Shown piece after piece: positions 1 through 8,374 of a stretch of DNA of 64,000 nucleotides. Source of the DNA: SHWC01 sp050173345 (GTDB lineage Bacteria; Pseudomonadota; Alphaproteobacteria; UBA828); the NCBI GenBank assembly GCA_050173345.1, contig JBFXKW010000005.1:124001-188000 (forward strand). Direction: 5' to 3'. Position numbers and translations under genes: made by a program. The stretch's first letter is position 1; each line of letters opens with the position of its first letter. Under the pieces are notes generated by a model. The model did no database searches, was not told where the DNA came from, and saw only the letters and a list, made by a program, of their open reading frames with translations.

Positions 1-1
1 A

Positions 2-376
2 TCCGGCGCGCACGTCGTCGTCACGCCGGACGGGCCGCGCGGCCCGCGCATGCGGGTGCAACCCGGCGCGATCCTGGCGGCGAGCCTCTCTGGCGCGCCG
101 ATCGTGCCGGCGACCTGCGCGGTCTCGCATTGCCGCTTCCTCGCCACCTGGGACCGCTTCGTGCTGGCGCTGCCGTTCGGCCGCGGCATCTATCTCTGGG
201 GCGAGCCGCTGAGCGTGCCGCGCGACGCCGACGAAGCAGCGCGCGAGGCGGCGCGGCGGGAACTCGAACGGCGGCTGAACGCGCTGACCGAAAGGGCCGA
301 CCGGCTGATGGGCCATACGCCGATCGAGCCCGCGCCCGAGCCCGCCGCCGCGCCCGAACCCAAGGCCGCGACATGA
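2..376 (+). CDS. DUF374-type lysophospholipid acyltransferase, 3' part only
   Basis: The open frame enters from the left edge and ends at TGA 374-376. The first visible residues include TPDGPRGPR, a hallmark of the DUF374 branch of the LPLAT acyltransferases, inner-membrane enzymes that move an acyl chain onto a lipid acceptor. After it come GAILAASLSGAPIVPATCAV and a hydrophobic strand FVLALPFGRGIYLWGEPL, then an alanine/proline-rich tail. The N-terminal half with the HX4D motif lies outside the window. The stop overlaps the waaA start (ATGA), so the genes are probably co-transcribed. In alphaproteobacteria this gene commonly precedes waaA and lpxK, which suggests a role in outer-membrane lipid assembly; the acceptor is unknown. 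Confidence 0.8.
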   Translation, partial: SGAHVVVTPDGPRGPRMRVQPGAILAASLSGAPIVPATCAVSHCRFLATWDRFVLALPFGRGIYLWGEPLSVPRDADEAAREAARRELERRLNALTERADRLMGHTPIEPAPEPAAAPEPKAAT

Positions 377-1683
377 TCGGCGCGCTCGCGACGCCCGGAA
401 CCTATCGACTGGTCAGCCGGCTCGCCGGCCCGGCGATCTCGTTCTATCTGCGGCGGCGGCTCGCGCGCGGCAAGGAGGAGCGGGCGCGCTTCGGCGAGCG
501 CCTGGGCCGCGCCGCACCGCCCCGCCCCGATGGCTTCCTCGTCTGGTGCCACGCCGCGAGCGTCGGCGAATCCATGGCGCTGCTGCCGCTGCTCGACCGG
601 CTGCACCAGGCGCGGCCCGCCCTGAGCGCGCTGGTCACCAGCGGCACGGTGACCTCGGCCAGGTTGCTCGCCGAACGCCTGCCGCCCTTCGCCGTGCATC
701 AATACGTGCCGGTCGACCGGCCCGACCCGGTGCGCCGCTTCCTCAAGCATTGGCGGCCCGACCTCGCGCTCTGGGTCGAATCCGAGCTGTGGCCCAATCT
801 CGTGCTCGAAACCGCGCGGCGGGGCGTGCCGATGTTCCTCGTCAATGCGCGCATGTCGGATGCCTCGGCCGCGCGCTGGGTGCGCTACCCGAAGCTTATC
901 GCGGCCCTGCTCGCCGCGTTCCGCGTCGTGCTGACCCAGACCGAGGCCGATGCGGCGCGCTTCCGTGATCTCGGCGCAACGGTCGAATGCACCGGCAACC
1001 TCAAATACGACGCGCCCGCGCCGCACTATGACGCGGCCGCGCTCGAGGCGTTGAAGGCCGCGATCGGCGGCAAGCCGTGCTGGCTCGCGGCGAGCACGCA
1101 TGACGGCGAGGAAGCGGTCGCACTCGATGCGCATGTCCGGCTCGCCACGCGCCGGCGCGATCTCCTCACCATCGTCGCGCCGCGCCACCCGGAGCGCGGC
1201 GAGACGGTCGTTGCCCTCGCCCGCGCGCGCGGCCTCGTCGTGGCGCGGCGCAGCCGCGGCGAGCCGATCGCGCCCGAGACCGCCGTCTACCTCGCCGACA
1301 CGCTCGGCGAGCTCGGCCTCTTCTATTCGCTATGCGGCGTCGTGTTCGTCGGCGGCTCGCTGGTGCCGGTCGGCGGCCACAACGCGATCGAGCCGGCGCG
1401 GCTCGATTGCGCGCTGATCGCCGGCCCCGACATGGCGAACTTCACCGATCTTCAGACCGCGCTGCGCGATGCCGGGGCGCTCGCCACGGTGCGCGACGCC
1501 GCCTCGCTCGCCGAAGCCGTCGCCGCCCTGCTCGACGATCCCGCCCGCCGCGACGCCTGCGCAACCTCGGCGCGACGCGTGGCGGAATCGCTCGGCGGCG
1601 CGGCCGAGCGCACGCTGGCGCATCTGCTCCCCGCGATCCCTGACGCGCAGAACAGCGAGGCGCCGCGCCGTGCACGCGCCTGA
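373..1683 (+). CDS. waaA: 3-deoxy-D-manno-octulosonic acid (Kdo) transferase
   Basis: A 436-residue GT-B glycosyltransferase that adds Kdo from CMP-Kdo to the lipid A precursor at the inner-membrane face. The start ATG overlaps the upstream stop. The N-terminus (LATPGTYRLVSRLAGP) is the usual membrane-associated helix. The N-terminal domain carries WCHAASVGES (residues 58-67), whose Glu66 fits the catalytic base of the family. ESELWPNL near residue 136 and VNARMSD follow, and the C-terminal donor-binding motif is FVGGSLVPVGGHNAIEPA. Length matches the family (about 420-440). Whether it adds one or two Kdo units cannot be read from sequence. The 3' end overlaps lpxK by 14 bases. An open extension upstream to base 130 is only the shadow of the previous gene. 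Confidence 0.95.
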   Translation: MIGALATPGTYRLVSRLAGPAISFYLRRRLARGKEERARFGERLGRAAPPRPDGFLVWCHAASVGESMALLPLLDRLHQARPALSALVTSGTVTSARLLAERLPPFAVHQYVPVDRPDPVRRFLKHWRPDLALWVESELWPNLVLETARRGVPMFLVNARMSDASAARWVRYPKLIAALLAAFRVVLTQTEADAARFRDLGATVECTGNLKYDAPAPHYDAAALEALKAAIGGKPCWLAASTHDGEEAVALDAHVRLATRRRDLLTIVAPRHPERGETVVALARARGLVVARRSRGEPIAPETAVYLADTLGELGLFYSLCGVVFVGGSLVPVGGHNAIEPARLDCALIAGPDMANFTDLQTALRDAGALATVRDAASLAEAVAALLDDPARRDACATSARRVAESLGGAAERTLAHLLPAIPDAQNSEAPRRARA

Positions 1684-2680
1684 GTTCTGGGGGCCGAAGC
1701 AGCGCTGCCATCCGGCCGCGCTCGCCTTGTCGCCGCTTTCGGCACTCTACGACGCGGCGGGCTCGGTGCGCCGCGGCCTCGCGACGCCCGAGCGCGCCGC
1801 CGTGCCGGTCATCTGCGTCGGCAACCTGGTCGCGGGCGGCGCGGGCAAGACGCCGACCGCGCTCGCGCTCGGCCGCCTGCTGCGCGAGCTCGGGGCCACG
1901 CCGCATTTCCTGACCCGCGGCTATGGCGGCAGCGCGCGCGGCCCCTTGCGCGTCGAGCCCGCGCGGCACGACGCCGAGGCGGTCGGCGACGAGGCGCTGC
2001 TGCTCGCGGCCGAGGCGCCGACCTGGCTGTCGCCCGACCGGGTCAAGGGCGCGGCGGCGGCTGCTGCCGGCGGTGCAGGCCTGATCGTGATGGACGACGG
2101 GCTGCAGAACCCCTCGCTCGCCAAGGATCTCTCGTTCGTCGTGATCGATGGCGGCTTCGGCTTCGGCAATGGCCGCGTGCTGCCGGCCGGGCCGCTGCGC
2201 GAGCCGGTGGCGCGCGGGCTGAGGCGCGCCCAGGCCGTCGTGCTGATCGGGCCGGACGCGCTCGGCCTCGGCGCGTCGCTCGACGGCAAGGGACCGCCGG
2301 TGCTGTTCGCCGAGCTCGCCCCGGGGCCCGAGGCATTCCGTCTGCGCGAGCGCCCGATCGTCGCCTTCGCGGGCATCGGGAGGCCCGCGAAGTTCTTCGA
2401 CACGCTGCGCACGATCGGCGCCGAGATCGTCGAGCGCCACGCCTTCCCCGACCATCACCGCTACAGCGAAGACGAGATCATGCGGCTGTGCGAGGCGGCG
2501 AACCGCCACGGCGGCAAGCCGGTGACCACCGCCAAGGACTATATGCGCCTCGGGCCCGAGGCGCGGCTCATGGTCGAGGTGCTCACCGTCTCGCTCGAAT
2601 GGCGCGAACCAGAGGCGATACGCGCCCTCGTCATGCCGCTGGTCGAGCGCTCGCGCCGCCTCGCGGAGCGGCATGGCTAA
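1670..2680 (+). CDS. lpxK: tetraacyldisaccharide 4'-kinase
   Basis: A 336-residue kinase that phosphorylates the 4' position of the lipid A disaccharide. The start chosen is GTG at 1670, giving VHAPEFWGPKQR, the usual beginning of alphaproteobacterial LpxK; it lies inside the end of waaA. The P-loop is GNLVAGGAGKTPTALAL around residues 50-65. FLTRGYGG, GDEALLLA and DDGLQNPSLAKD are further LpxK signatures, and DHHRYSEDE and TTAKDYMRL lie near the C-terminus. The stop TAA is followed by no gap: the acyltransferase ATG lies inside the last codons (2673). With the neighbours this forms a compact lipid A/Kdo operon. Confidence 0.95.
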   Translation: MHAPEFWGPKQRCHPAALALSPLSALYDAAGSVRRGLATPERAAVPVICVGNLVAGGAGKTPTALALGRLLRELGATPHFLTRGYGGSARGPLRVEPARHDAEAVGDEALLLAAEAPTWLSPDRVKGAAAAAAGGAGLIVMDDGLQNPSLAKDLSFVVIDGGFGFGNGRVLPAGPLREPVARGLRRAQAVVLIGPDALGLGASLDGKGPPVLFAELAPGPEAFRLRERPIVAFAGIGRPAKFFDTLRTIGAEIVERHAFPDHHRYSEDEIMRLCEAANRHGGKPVTTAKDYMRLGPEARLMVEVLTVSLEWREPEAIRALVMPLVERSRRLAERHG

Positions 2681-3554
2681 GCCGCGACCGATCCGCCATG
2701 CGATCGAGGGCGGGCTCGCCTGGGCGAGCTTCGGCCTGCTCGGCCTGCTGCCGGTCGGCCTCGCCTCGGCGCTCGGCGGCTGGCTCGGCCGCATGGTCGG
2801 CCCGCTCACTGCGGTGCATCGCCGCGCCGCGCGCAACCTTGCCCGCGCCCTGCCCGAGCTCCCGCCCGATGAGCAGCGCCGGACTTTGCATGCGATGTGG
2901 GACAATCTCGGCCGGGTCGCCGCCGAGTATCCGCATCTCGGCCGCTTCGCGCCCTATGGCGCGAGGTCGCGCGTCGAGGTGGTCGGCGCCGAGCATCTCG
3001 ACGAGGCGAGGGAGGACGGCAAGGGCGGCATCTTCTTCTCCGGCCATGTCGGCAATTGGGAGGTCGCCGCGCTCGCGGTCGAGAAGCGCGGCATCCCGGT
3101 CGCGCTGATCTACCGCGCGCCCAACAACCCTCATGTCGACCGGCTGATCTGGCGCTGCCGGGGGCCGGTCGCCGATTTCCGCGTGCCCAAGGGGCAGGCC
3201 GGCGCGCGCGACATCCTGCGCTGGCTCAGGTCCGGCGGGCATCTCGCCATGCTGGTCGACCAGAAGATGAACGACGGCATCGCGGTGCCGTTCTTCGGCC
3301 GCGACGCGATGACCGCGCCGGCGCTCGCCGAGCTCGCCCTCAAATACGACGTGCCGGCCTATCCGGTGCGCGTCGAGCGGCTCAACGGCGCGCGCTTCCG
3401 CATCACGGTGTTTCCGAAGCTCGAGTTCGCGCGCAGCGGCGACAAGGCCGCCGACGTCAAGGCCGCCATGCTGAAGGCGAACCAGGTGCTCGAAGCCTGG
3501 ATCCGCGACCGCCCCGACCAATGGCTCTGGGTCCACAACCGCTGGCCGGGTTGA
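2673..3554 (+). CDS. LpxL/HtrB-family lipid A acyltransferase
   Basis: A 293-residue inner-membrane acyltransferase of the lauroyl/myristoyl transferase family that completes lipid A by secondary acylation. A hydrophobic segment (GLAWASFGLLGLLPVGLASA, about residues 12-31) is the membrane anchor. The catalytic HX4E motif is visible as H125-V-G-N-W-E130. VALIYRAPNNPHVDR, MLVDQKMNDGIAVPFFG and the C-terminal PDQWLWVHNRWPG are typical of the family. It starts inside the end of lpxK. Which acyl chain and position it serves (LpxL, LpxM or a long-chain variant) is not decidable here, so no symbol is given. The repeat region 3561-3722 separates it from convergent xseA. Confidence 0.92.
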   Translation: MAKPRPIRHAIEGGLAWASFGLLGLLPVGLASALGGWLGRMVGPLTAVHRRAARNLARALPELPPDEQRRTLHAMWDNLGRVAAEYPHLGRFAPYGARSRVEVVGAEHLDEAREDGKGGIFFSGHVGNWEVAALAVEKRGIPVALIYRAPNNPHVDRLIWRCRGPVADFRVPKGQAGARDILRWLRSGGHLAMLVDQKMNDGIAVPFFGRDAMTAPALAELALKYDVPAYPVRVERLNGARFRITVFPKLEFARSGDKAADVKAAMLKANQVLEAWIRDRPDQWLWVHNRWPG

Positions 3555-3560
3555 ACACCC

Positions 3561-3722
3561 TCATCGTCATTGCCGGGCTTGACCCGGCAATCCAGTGTGG
3601 GACGCATTGACGCTGCATCCACGCCATCGTCATGCCCGGACTTGATCCGGACATCCAGGCTTCCTTCAAAAACCGTAGGGCCGAAGCATGGATTGCCGGG
3701 TCAAGCCCGGCAATGACGATTT
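3561..3722. repeat. palindromic repeat family A, three units, outer two inverted
   Basis: Unit 1 (3563-3593) contains TTGCCGGG-CTTGA-CCCGGCAA (3570-3590), an 8-bp perfect stem with a 5-nt loop. Unit 2 (3625-3658) is a degenerate copy (CCGGA-CTTGA-TCCGG). Unit 3 (3688-3720) is the reverse complement of unit 1, so the outer units could pair into a hairpin with arms of about 30 bp. The block fills the gap between convergent LpxL-family and xseA genes. The same two-unit inverted layout recurs at 42093-42187, also between convergent genes. A termination or mRNA 3'-end role is an inference. Confidence 0.9.
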
Positions 3723-3746
3723 AGAGGTTGTGGCGATGCCGGACCC

Positions 3747-5246
3747 TCAAAGCAACTCGCCCTGGCGGCTGTCGTCTTTCTTCGGGCGGCGGGGCTTATG
3801 CGGTTGTGAAGTATCGGGCGCGCCGCCGCCGGTCGCGGTCGCGTTCACCGTGCCGTCGGTGAATTCGAGGCCGAGCGCATCGCCGGGTGAGACCGTGCTC
3901 GCGGAACGGACCGGCCGGCCCTTCTCGTCGCGCACCACGACATAGCCGCGCTTGAGCACCTCCTTGTAGGAGTGGCTCTCCAGGAGGCGGCTCGCGGTGT
4001 CAAGGCGTTGCCGGTGATGATCCATGGTCAGCCGGCGCGCGCGCAGCAGCCGGTCGGCGAGCTGCGCGAGCTGGTCGTTGCGGGCGCCAAGGCCGAGCGA
4101 GGGATGGACGCGGGCGAGCCGGCGCGCGGCGGCATCGGCACGCTCGCGCTTGACCGCGAGGACGTGGCGCGGATGCGGCACGCGCGCCGCCTCGAGCCGC
4201 GCGCCGAGCCGTTGCAGCCGCGTATGCATCGCGGTCTCGAAGCGGTCGCCGCGGTCGTCGAGCCGCTGCATGGCGTGCTGCACCATGCCGGGCACCTGGT
4301 TGAGCCCGCGCGCGAGGCTCGCCGTGCGCTCGCGGCGGTGGCGGAGCAGCCGGTCGAACGCGCCGAGCGCGCGGCCCTCATAGCCGAGCACGTCGCGCTG
4401 CAGATCGGCGCGCACCGGCACCGCCATCTCGGCGGCGGCGCTCGGCGTCGGCGCGCGGCGGTCGGCCGCGAAGTCGATCAGCGTGGTGTCGGTCTCGTGG
4501 CCGACCGCCGAGATCAGCGGGATGCGGCTCTCGGCCGCGGCGCGCACCACGATCTCCTCGTTGAAGGCCCAGAGATCTTCGAGGCTGCCGCCGCCGCGCG
4601 CGACGATCAGGAGGTCCGGGCGCGGCGCCGGACCGGCCTCGGGTAGCGCGTTGAAGCCCCGGATGGCGGCGGCGACCTGCTCGGCCGCGCCCTCGCCCTG
4701 CACCAGCACCGGCCAGACCAGCACCCGGCGCGGGAAGCGCTCGGCGATGCGATGGAGGATATCGCGTATCACCGCACCGGTCGGCGAGGTGACCACGCCG
4801 ATCAGCTCGGGCAGATAGGGCAGCGCCCGCTTGCGCGCGGCATCGAACAGGCCCTCGGCCTCGAGCTTCTTCTTGCGCTCCTCGAGCAGCTTGAGCAGCG
4901 CGCCGACGCCGGCGAGCTCGAGCCGCTCGACCACGATCTGGTATTTCGAGCGGCCGGGATAGGTGGTGATCCGCCCGGACGCGATCACCTCCATGCCGTC
5001 CTCGGGCGCGAGGCCGAGCCGGCCGACGCTGCCGCGCCAGCACACGGCATCGAGCACCGCGTCGCTGTCCTTCAGCGCGAAATAGAGATGGCCCGAGGCG
5101 TGGCGCTTGAAGCCCGAAATCTCGCCGCGCACGCGGACATGCCCGAAGCCCTCCTCCAGCGTGCGCTTGAGCGCGTGGGACAGCTCGCCGACCGTATAGA
5201 CGCCGACATTCGCGCCCGGCTGATTGAGCAGCTCCGATTCTTCCAT
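3747..5246 (-). CDS. xseA: exodeoxyribonuclease VII large subunit
   Basis: A 499-residue large subunit of ExoVII, which degrades single-stranded DNA together with XseB. The start chosen is ATG at 5246 (MEESELLNQPGANVGVYTVG), because conserved sequence begins there; an open stretch of 30 codons upstream is poorly conserved and runs toward repeat DNA. An N-terminal OB-fold region (about residues 15-110, VRVRGEISGFKRHASGHLYF) is followed by the nuclease core with GVVTSPTGAVIRDIL, LIVARGGGSLEDLWAFNEE and SAVGHETDTTLIDFAADRRA, then a long Arg-rich coiled coil and a conserved end LKRGYVVVRDEKGRPV. The tail after about residue 460 is Pro/Lys-rich. xseB is not in the window. Confidence 0.95.
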   Translation of the reverse strand: MEESELLNQPGANVGVYTVGELSHALKRTLEEGFGHVRVRGEISGFKRHASGHLYFALKDSDAVLDAVCWRGSVGRLGLAPEDGMEVIASGRITTYPGRSKYQIVVERLELAGVGALLKLLEERKKKLEAEGLFDAARKRALPYLPELIGVVTSPTGAVIRDILHRIAERFPRRVLVWPVLVQGEGAAEQVAAAIRGFNALPEAGPAPRPDLLIVARGGGSLEDLWAFNEEIVVRAAAESRIPLISAVGHETDTTLIDFAADRRAPTPSAAAEMAVPVRADLQRDVLGYEGRALGAFDRLLRHRRERTASLARGLNQVPGMVQHAMQRLDDRGDRFETAMHTRLQRLGARLEAARVPHPRHVLAVKRERADAAARRLARVHPSLGLGARNDQLAQLADRLLRARRLTMDHHRQRLDTASRLLESHSYKEVLKRGYVVVRDEKGRPVRSASTVSPGDALGLEFTDGTVNATATGGGAPDTSQPHKPRRPKKDDSRQGELL

Positions 5247-5326
5247 CGCCTCAGTCCCGGCTGCCGAGCATGAGTGCACGGGCCCCGCTGACTCTTCGCG
5301 AGGCACCCCCATGAGTCTTTCGCGAG

Positions 5327-5444
5327 TCACCCCCACCCCAGCCCTCCCCCATCAAGGGGGAGGGGGTAAGAGGGCGCGATCGCGCCGACAGCGCCTTTCC
5401 ATTCCCTCCCCCCTTGTGGGGGAGGGATAGGGTGGGGGGTCTCA
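5327..5444. repeat. palindromic repeat family B, inverted pair
   Basis: Two G/C-run hairpins face each other. The left one has CCCTCCCCC-atcaa-GGGGGAGGG (about 5343-5365) and the right one CCCTCCCCCC-ttgt-GGGGGAGGG (about 5405-5427). The flanks GTCACCCCCACCCC and GGTGGGGGGTCTCAC are themselves complementary. The block lies in the 334-base gap 5247-5580 between divergent xseA and purD; I see no gene in that gap. Similar blocks occur at 12757, 29940 and 33981. Confidence 0.9.
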
Positions 5445-5580
5445 CAAAGACTCTCATGCTTGCCTGTGCCGCGAGGAACCGAGACAGCCCCGGGCCGTCC
5501 GTCATCTGATCCCTGTCATCTGCCCTCTGATCCCTGCTACAAGGCGCCATGATAGCCCCTCAGAGCCGATTCGGCGCGCC

Positions 5581-6849
5581 ATGAAAGTGCTCGTGCTCGG
5601 CGCGGGCGGGCGGGAGCATGCGCTCGCCTGGTCGCTCGCCGCCTCGCCGCTGGTCGACAAGCTCTATTGCGCGCCGGGCAATGCCGGCATCGCCGAGCAG
5701 GCGGCCTGCGTGCCGATCGACGTGATGGACTTCGCGCGCATCGCGGCCTTCTGCACCGACGAGCATATCGACTTCGTGGTGGTCGGGCCCGAGGCGCCGC
5801 TCTGCGCCGGGCTGGTCGACCAGCTCGAGGCCAGCGGCATCGCCGCCTTCGGGCCGAGCCAGGCGGCGGCGCGGCTTGAAGGCTCCAAGGGATTTATGAA
5901 GGAACTGTGCGCGCGCCGGGGCGTGCCGACCGCGGCGTTCGGCCGGTTCAGCGCGATCGAGCCGGCGGCGCGCTTCATCGAGGCGCAGAGGCCGCCGATC
6001 GTGGTCAAGGCCGACGGGCTCGCCGCCGGCAAGGGCGTGATCATCGCCGAGACGCGCGAGGCCGCGCGCGAGGCCGCCGCCGCCATGCTCTCGGGCGGCT
6101 TCGGCACGGCGGGCCGCGAGGTGGTGATCGAGGAGTTCCTCGACGGCGAGGAGCTGAGCTATTTCGCGCTGGCCGACGGCACGCACCTCCTCGAGCTCGA
6201 CGCCGCGCAGGACCACAAGCGCGCCTTCGACCATGACGAGGGCCCGAACACCGGCGGCATGGGCGCCTACTCGCCCGCGCCGATCGCGACCGCCGCGCTA
6301 AAGGAGACGATCCGCGAGACCATCGTGCGCCCGCTGATCGAGGGGCTGGCGGATGAGGGCGCGCCCTACAAGGGCGTGCTGTTCGCCGGCATCATGGCGA
6401 CGAGCGGCGGGCCGAAGCTGCTCGAGGTCAATTGCCGCTTCGGCGACCCGGAATGCCAGGTGCTGCTGCCGCGCCTGATCTCCGACCCCCTGCCCGCGCT
6501 GATCGCGGCGCGCGACGGCGCGCTCGACACGATGGATCTGCGCTGGCGCGACGAGGCGGCGCTCTGCGTCGTGCTCGCGACGCGCGGCTATCCCGGCGCC
6601 TACCAGAAGGGCAGCGTGATCCGCGGCCTCGACGAGGCCGCCGCCACCCCCGGCGTCACCCTCTTCCACGCCGGCACGAGACGGCGCGCCGACGGCGCCC
6701 TGCTTGCCGAGGGCGGCCGCGTCCTCAACGTGGTCGGCACAGGCGCAAGCGTGAAGGCCGCGCGCGACGCGGCCTATGCCGCGATCGAGAAGATCGACTG
6801 GCCGGAGGGGTTCTATCGGCGGGATATCGGGTGGAGGGCGGTCGGCTAA
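5581..6849 (+). CDS. purD: phosphoribosylamine-glycine ligase (GAR synthetase)
   Basis: A 422-residue ATP-grasp enzyme joining phosphoribosylamine and glycine in purine synthesis. The N-terminal MKVLVLGAGGREHALAWSLA is the standard PurD start. VVVGPEAPLCAGLVDQL, SKGFMKELCARRGVPTA and KADGLAAGKGV (nucleotide binding) come in order. The metal and substrate site NCRFGDPECQVLLPRL and the C-terminal LNVVGTGASVKAARDAAY complete it. Length is normal. It stands alone on the plus strand, divergent from xseA across a repeat-filled gap, and probably has its own promoter, although no clear -35/-10 pair was found. Confidence 0.97.
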   Translation: MKVLVLGAGGREHALAWSLAASPLVDKLYCAPGNAGIAEQAACVPIDVMDFARIAAFCTDEHIDFVVVGPEAPLCAGLVDQLEASGIAAFGPSQAAARLEGSKGFMKELCARRGVPTAAFGRFSAIEPAARFIEAQRPPIVVKADGLAAGKGVIIAETREAAREAAAAMLSGGFGTAGREVVIEEFLDGEELSYFALADGTHLLELDAAQDHKRAFDHDEGPNTGGMGAYSPAPIATAALKETIRETIVRPLIEGLADEGAPYKGVLFAGIMATSGGPKLLEVNCRFGDPECQVLLPRLISDPLPALIAARDGALDTMDLRWRDEAALCVVLATRGYPGAYQKGSVIRGLDEAAATPGVTLFHAGTRRRADGALLAEGGRVLNVVGTGASVKAARDAAYAAIEKIDWPEGFYRRDIGWRAVG

Positions 6850-6985
6850 CTGGCGACATCGGGAGACAACGGCGCCGCCTGCTTAGAACCGCGAACGAGC
6901 GCGAGCCCTCTCGCCGCGTCGATGGACATTGCCTTGCGCGATTCATAACATCGCGGCCGTGCCGCACGTCCGGGGGAGGACGCCG

Positions 6986-8374
6986 ATGGCCGAGGGGTGC
7001 ATTCGGGGCGTGCGTGTGGTGATCCTCGTCGCTGCAGCGATCTTCTTCGTCTTCGCCACCTCCCTGGCGGCGATCGCCGCAAACCCGCCCGACGCAACGC
7101 AAGCGCCGGAAGGAAATCGCGCTGTCACGCTTGCGGGCGAGCCGGCCGCCGGCCAGGACGGCGTCACCGACACCACGATCCGTCTCGGCATGTCGGCGGC
7201 CTTCTCCGGCAGCGCCCGCGCCTTGGGCATCGAGCTGTACCGCGGCGCGATGGCCTATTTCCGCGGCATCAACGAGGCGGGCGGCGTCTACGGCAGGCGC
7301 ATCGAGATCATCGCCTATGACGACCGCTACGAGCCCGAGCTTGCCGTTCGCAACACGCTGCGCCTGATGAACCAGGACGACGTATTCGCCTTGTTCGACT
7401 ATGTGGGCACGCCGACCATGAACCACGTGCTGCCCCTGCTGCGGAAATACCAGAGCAAGAACTACCTCCTGCTCTTCCCCTTCACCGGCGCCGAGACCAA
7501 CCGAATCCCGCCCTATGACCGGTTCTCGTTCAATCTGCGCGCGTCCTATGCGCAGGAGACCGGCGGCCTGGTCGATCATTTCGTGGCCATCAACCGCAAG
7601 AAGATCGCGATGTTCTACCAGGTCGACGGCTACGGCCGGGCGGGCTGGGCCGGCGTGCGCAGCGGCTTGGCCAGGCACGGCCTGACGCTTGCCGGCGAGG
7701 CGACCTACAGGCGCGGCACCCCGTTCGGCGACAGCTACGACGCGCAGGTCGCCATCATGCAGGAGATCGACCCGGACGCGATCATCTGCATCGGAACCTA
7801 TGCCGCGTGCGCCGGGTTCGTGCGCGACGCGCGCAACAGGGGCGTTGACGTGCCGGTCGGCACCCTCTCGTTCGTCGGCAGCGAAGCCATGCTCGATCTG
7901 CTCAGCGCGGCGGGCAAGGCGGCCGACAAGGACTATACCGCTCGCCTCGTCAGCGCCGAGGTGGTGCCGAGCTACAACGACGACTCGATCCCCGCGGTGC
8001 GCGAATACAAGGAGCAGATGACGCGCCATGGCGACGCGATCATGCCCCCCGAAGCACTGATCTATCCGGAAGGCAAGGACGCGCAGAACGAATACGTGCC
8101 GCTCGACGAAAGCTATACGAGCTTCGAAGGCTTCCTCGACGCCAAGCTGCTCGTCGAGATCCTGCGCCGGATCGGGCCGGACCTGAAGCGCACAGCGATC
8201 GAATCCGCAGCCATGACCATCCGCTACCTCGATCTCGGCCTGGGCGATCCGCTGTCCTTCGGCCGGCCGGAGAACAGCCGCCAAGCCTCCGACAAGGTAT
8301 ATTTCAGCATCGTCGCGGATGGCCGCCTCGTGCCGTTCGACGAAGCCGGCTGGAAGGCATGGGCCAAGCCATGA
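6986..8374 (+). CDS. LivJ-type periplasmic ligand-binding protein
   Basis: A 462-residue protein of the Peripla_BP_6 family (branched-chain amino acid / amide type ABC binding proteins). The start at 6986 follows a GGGGAGGA ribosome site. Residues about 8-32 (VRVVILVAAAIFFVFATSLA) form a signal peptide or N-terminal anchor. The mature part opens with TDTTIRLGMSAAFSGSARAL and RGAMAYFRGINEAGGVYGRR, which is typical of the fold, and ends in LVPFDEAGWKAWAKP. No ABC permease or ATPase genes are near. Instead its stop overlaps the start of a Cache-HAMP sensor gene, and an OFA transporter follows. It may therefore present a ligand to the sensor or transporter rather than feed an ABC importer. Ligand unknown. 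Confidence 0.85.
   Translation: MAEGCIRGVRVVILVAAAIFFVFATSLAAIAANPPDATQAPEGNRAVTLAGEPAAGQDGVTDTTIRLGMSAAFSGSARALGIELYRGAMAYFRGINEAGGVYGRRIEIIAYDDRYEPELAVRNTLRLMNQDDVFALFDYVGTPTMNHVLPLLRKYQSKNYLLLFPFTGAETNRIPPYDRFSFNLRASYAQETGGLVDHFVAINRKKIAMFYQVDGYGRAGWAGVRSGLARHGLTLAGEATYRRGTPFGDSYDAQVAIMQEIDPDAIICIGTYAACAGFVRDARNRGVDVPVGTLSFVGSEAMLDLLSAAGKAADKDYTARLVSAEVVPSYNDDSIPAVREYKEQMTRHGDAIMPPEALIYPEGKDAQNEYVPLDESYTSFEGFLDAKLLVEILRRIGPDLKRTAIESAAMTIRYLDLGLGDPLSFGRPENSRQASDKVYFSIVADGRLVPFDEAGWKAWAKP

Noticed and set aside
130..372. Extension of waaA to an earlier start
   Set aside because: The added residues are a shifted reading of the upstream acyltransferase; ATG 373 overlaps its stop and gives the conserved N-terminus.
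5327..5444. Repeats as a possible CRISPR array
   Set aside because: Only two inverted, not direct, repeats per site, no regular spacers, and copies are scattered across unrelated gaps; no cas gene is present.
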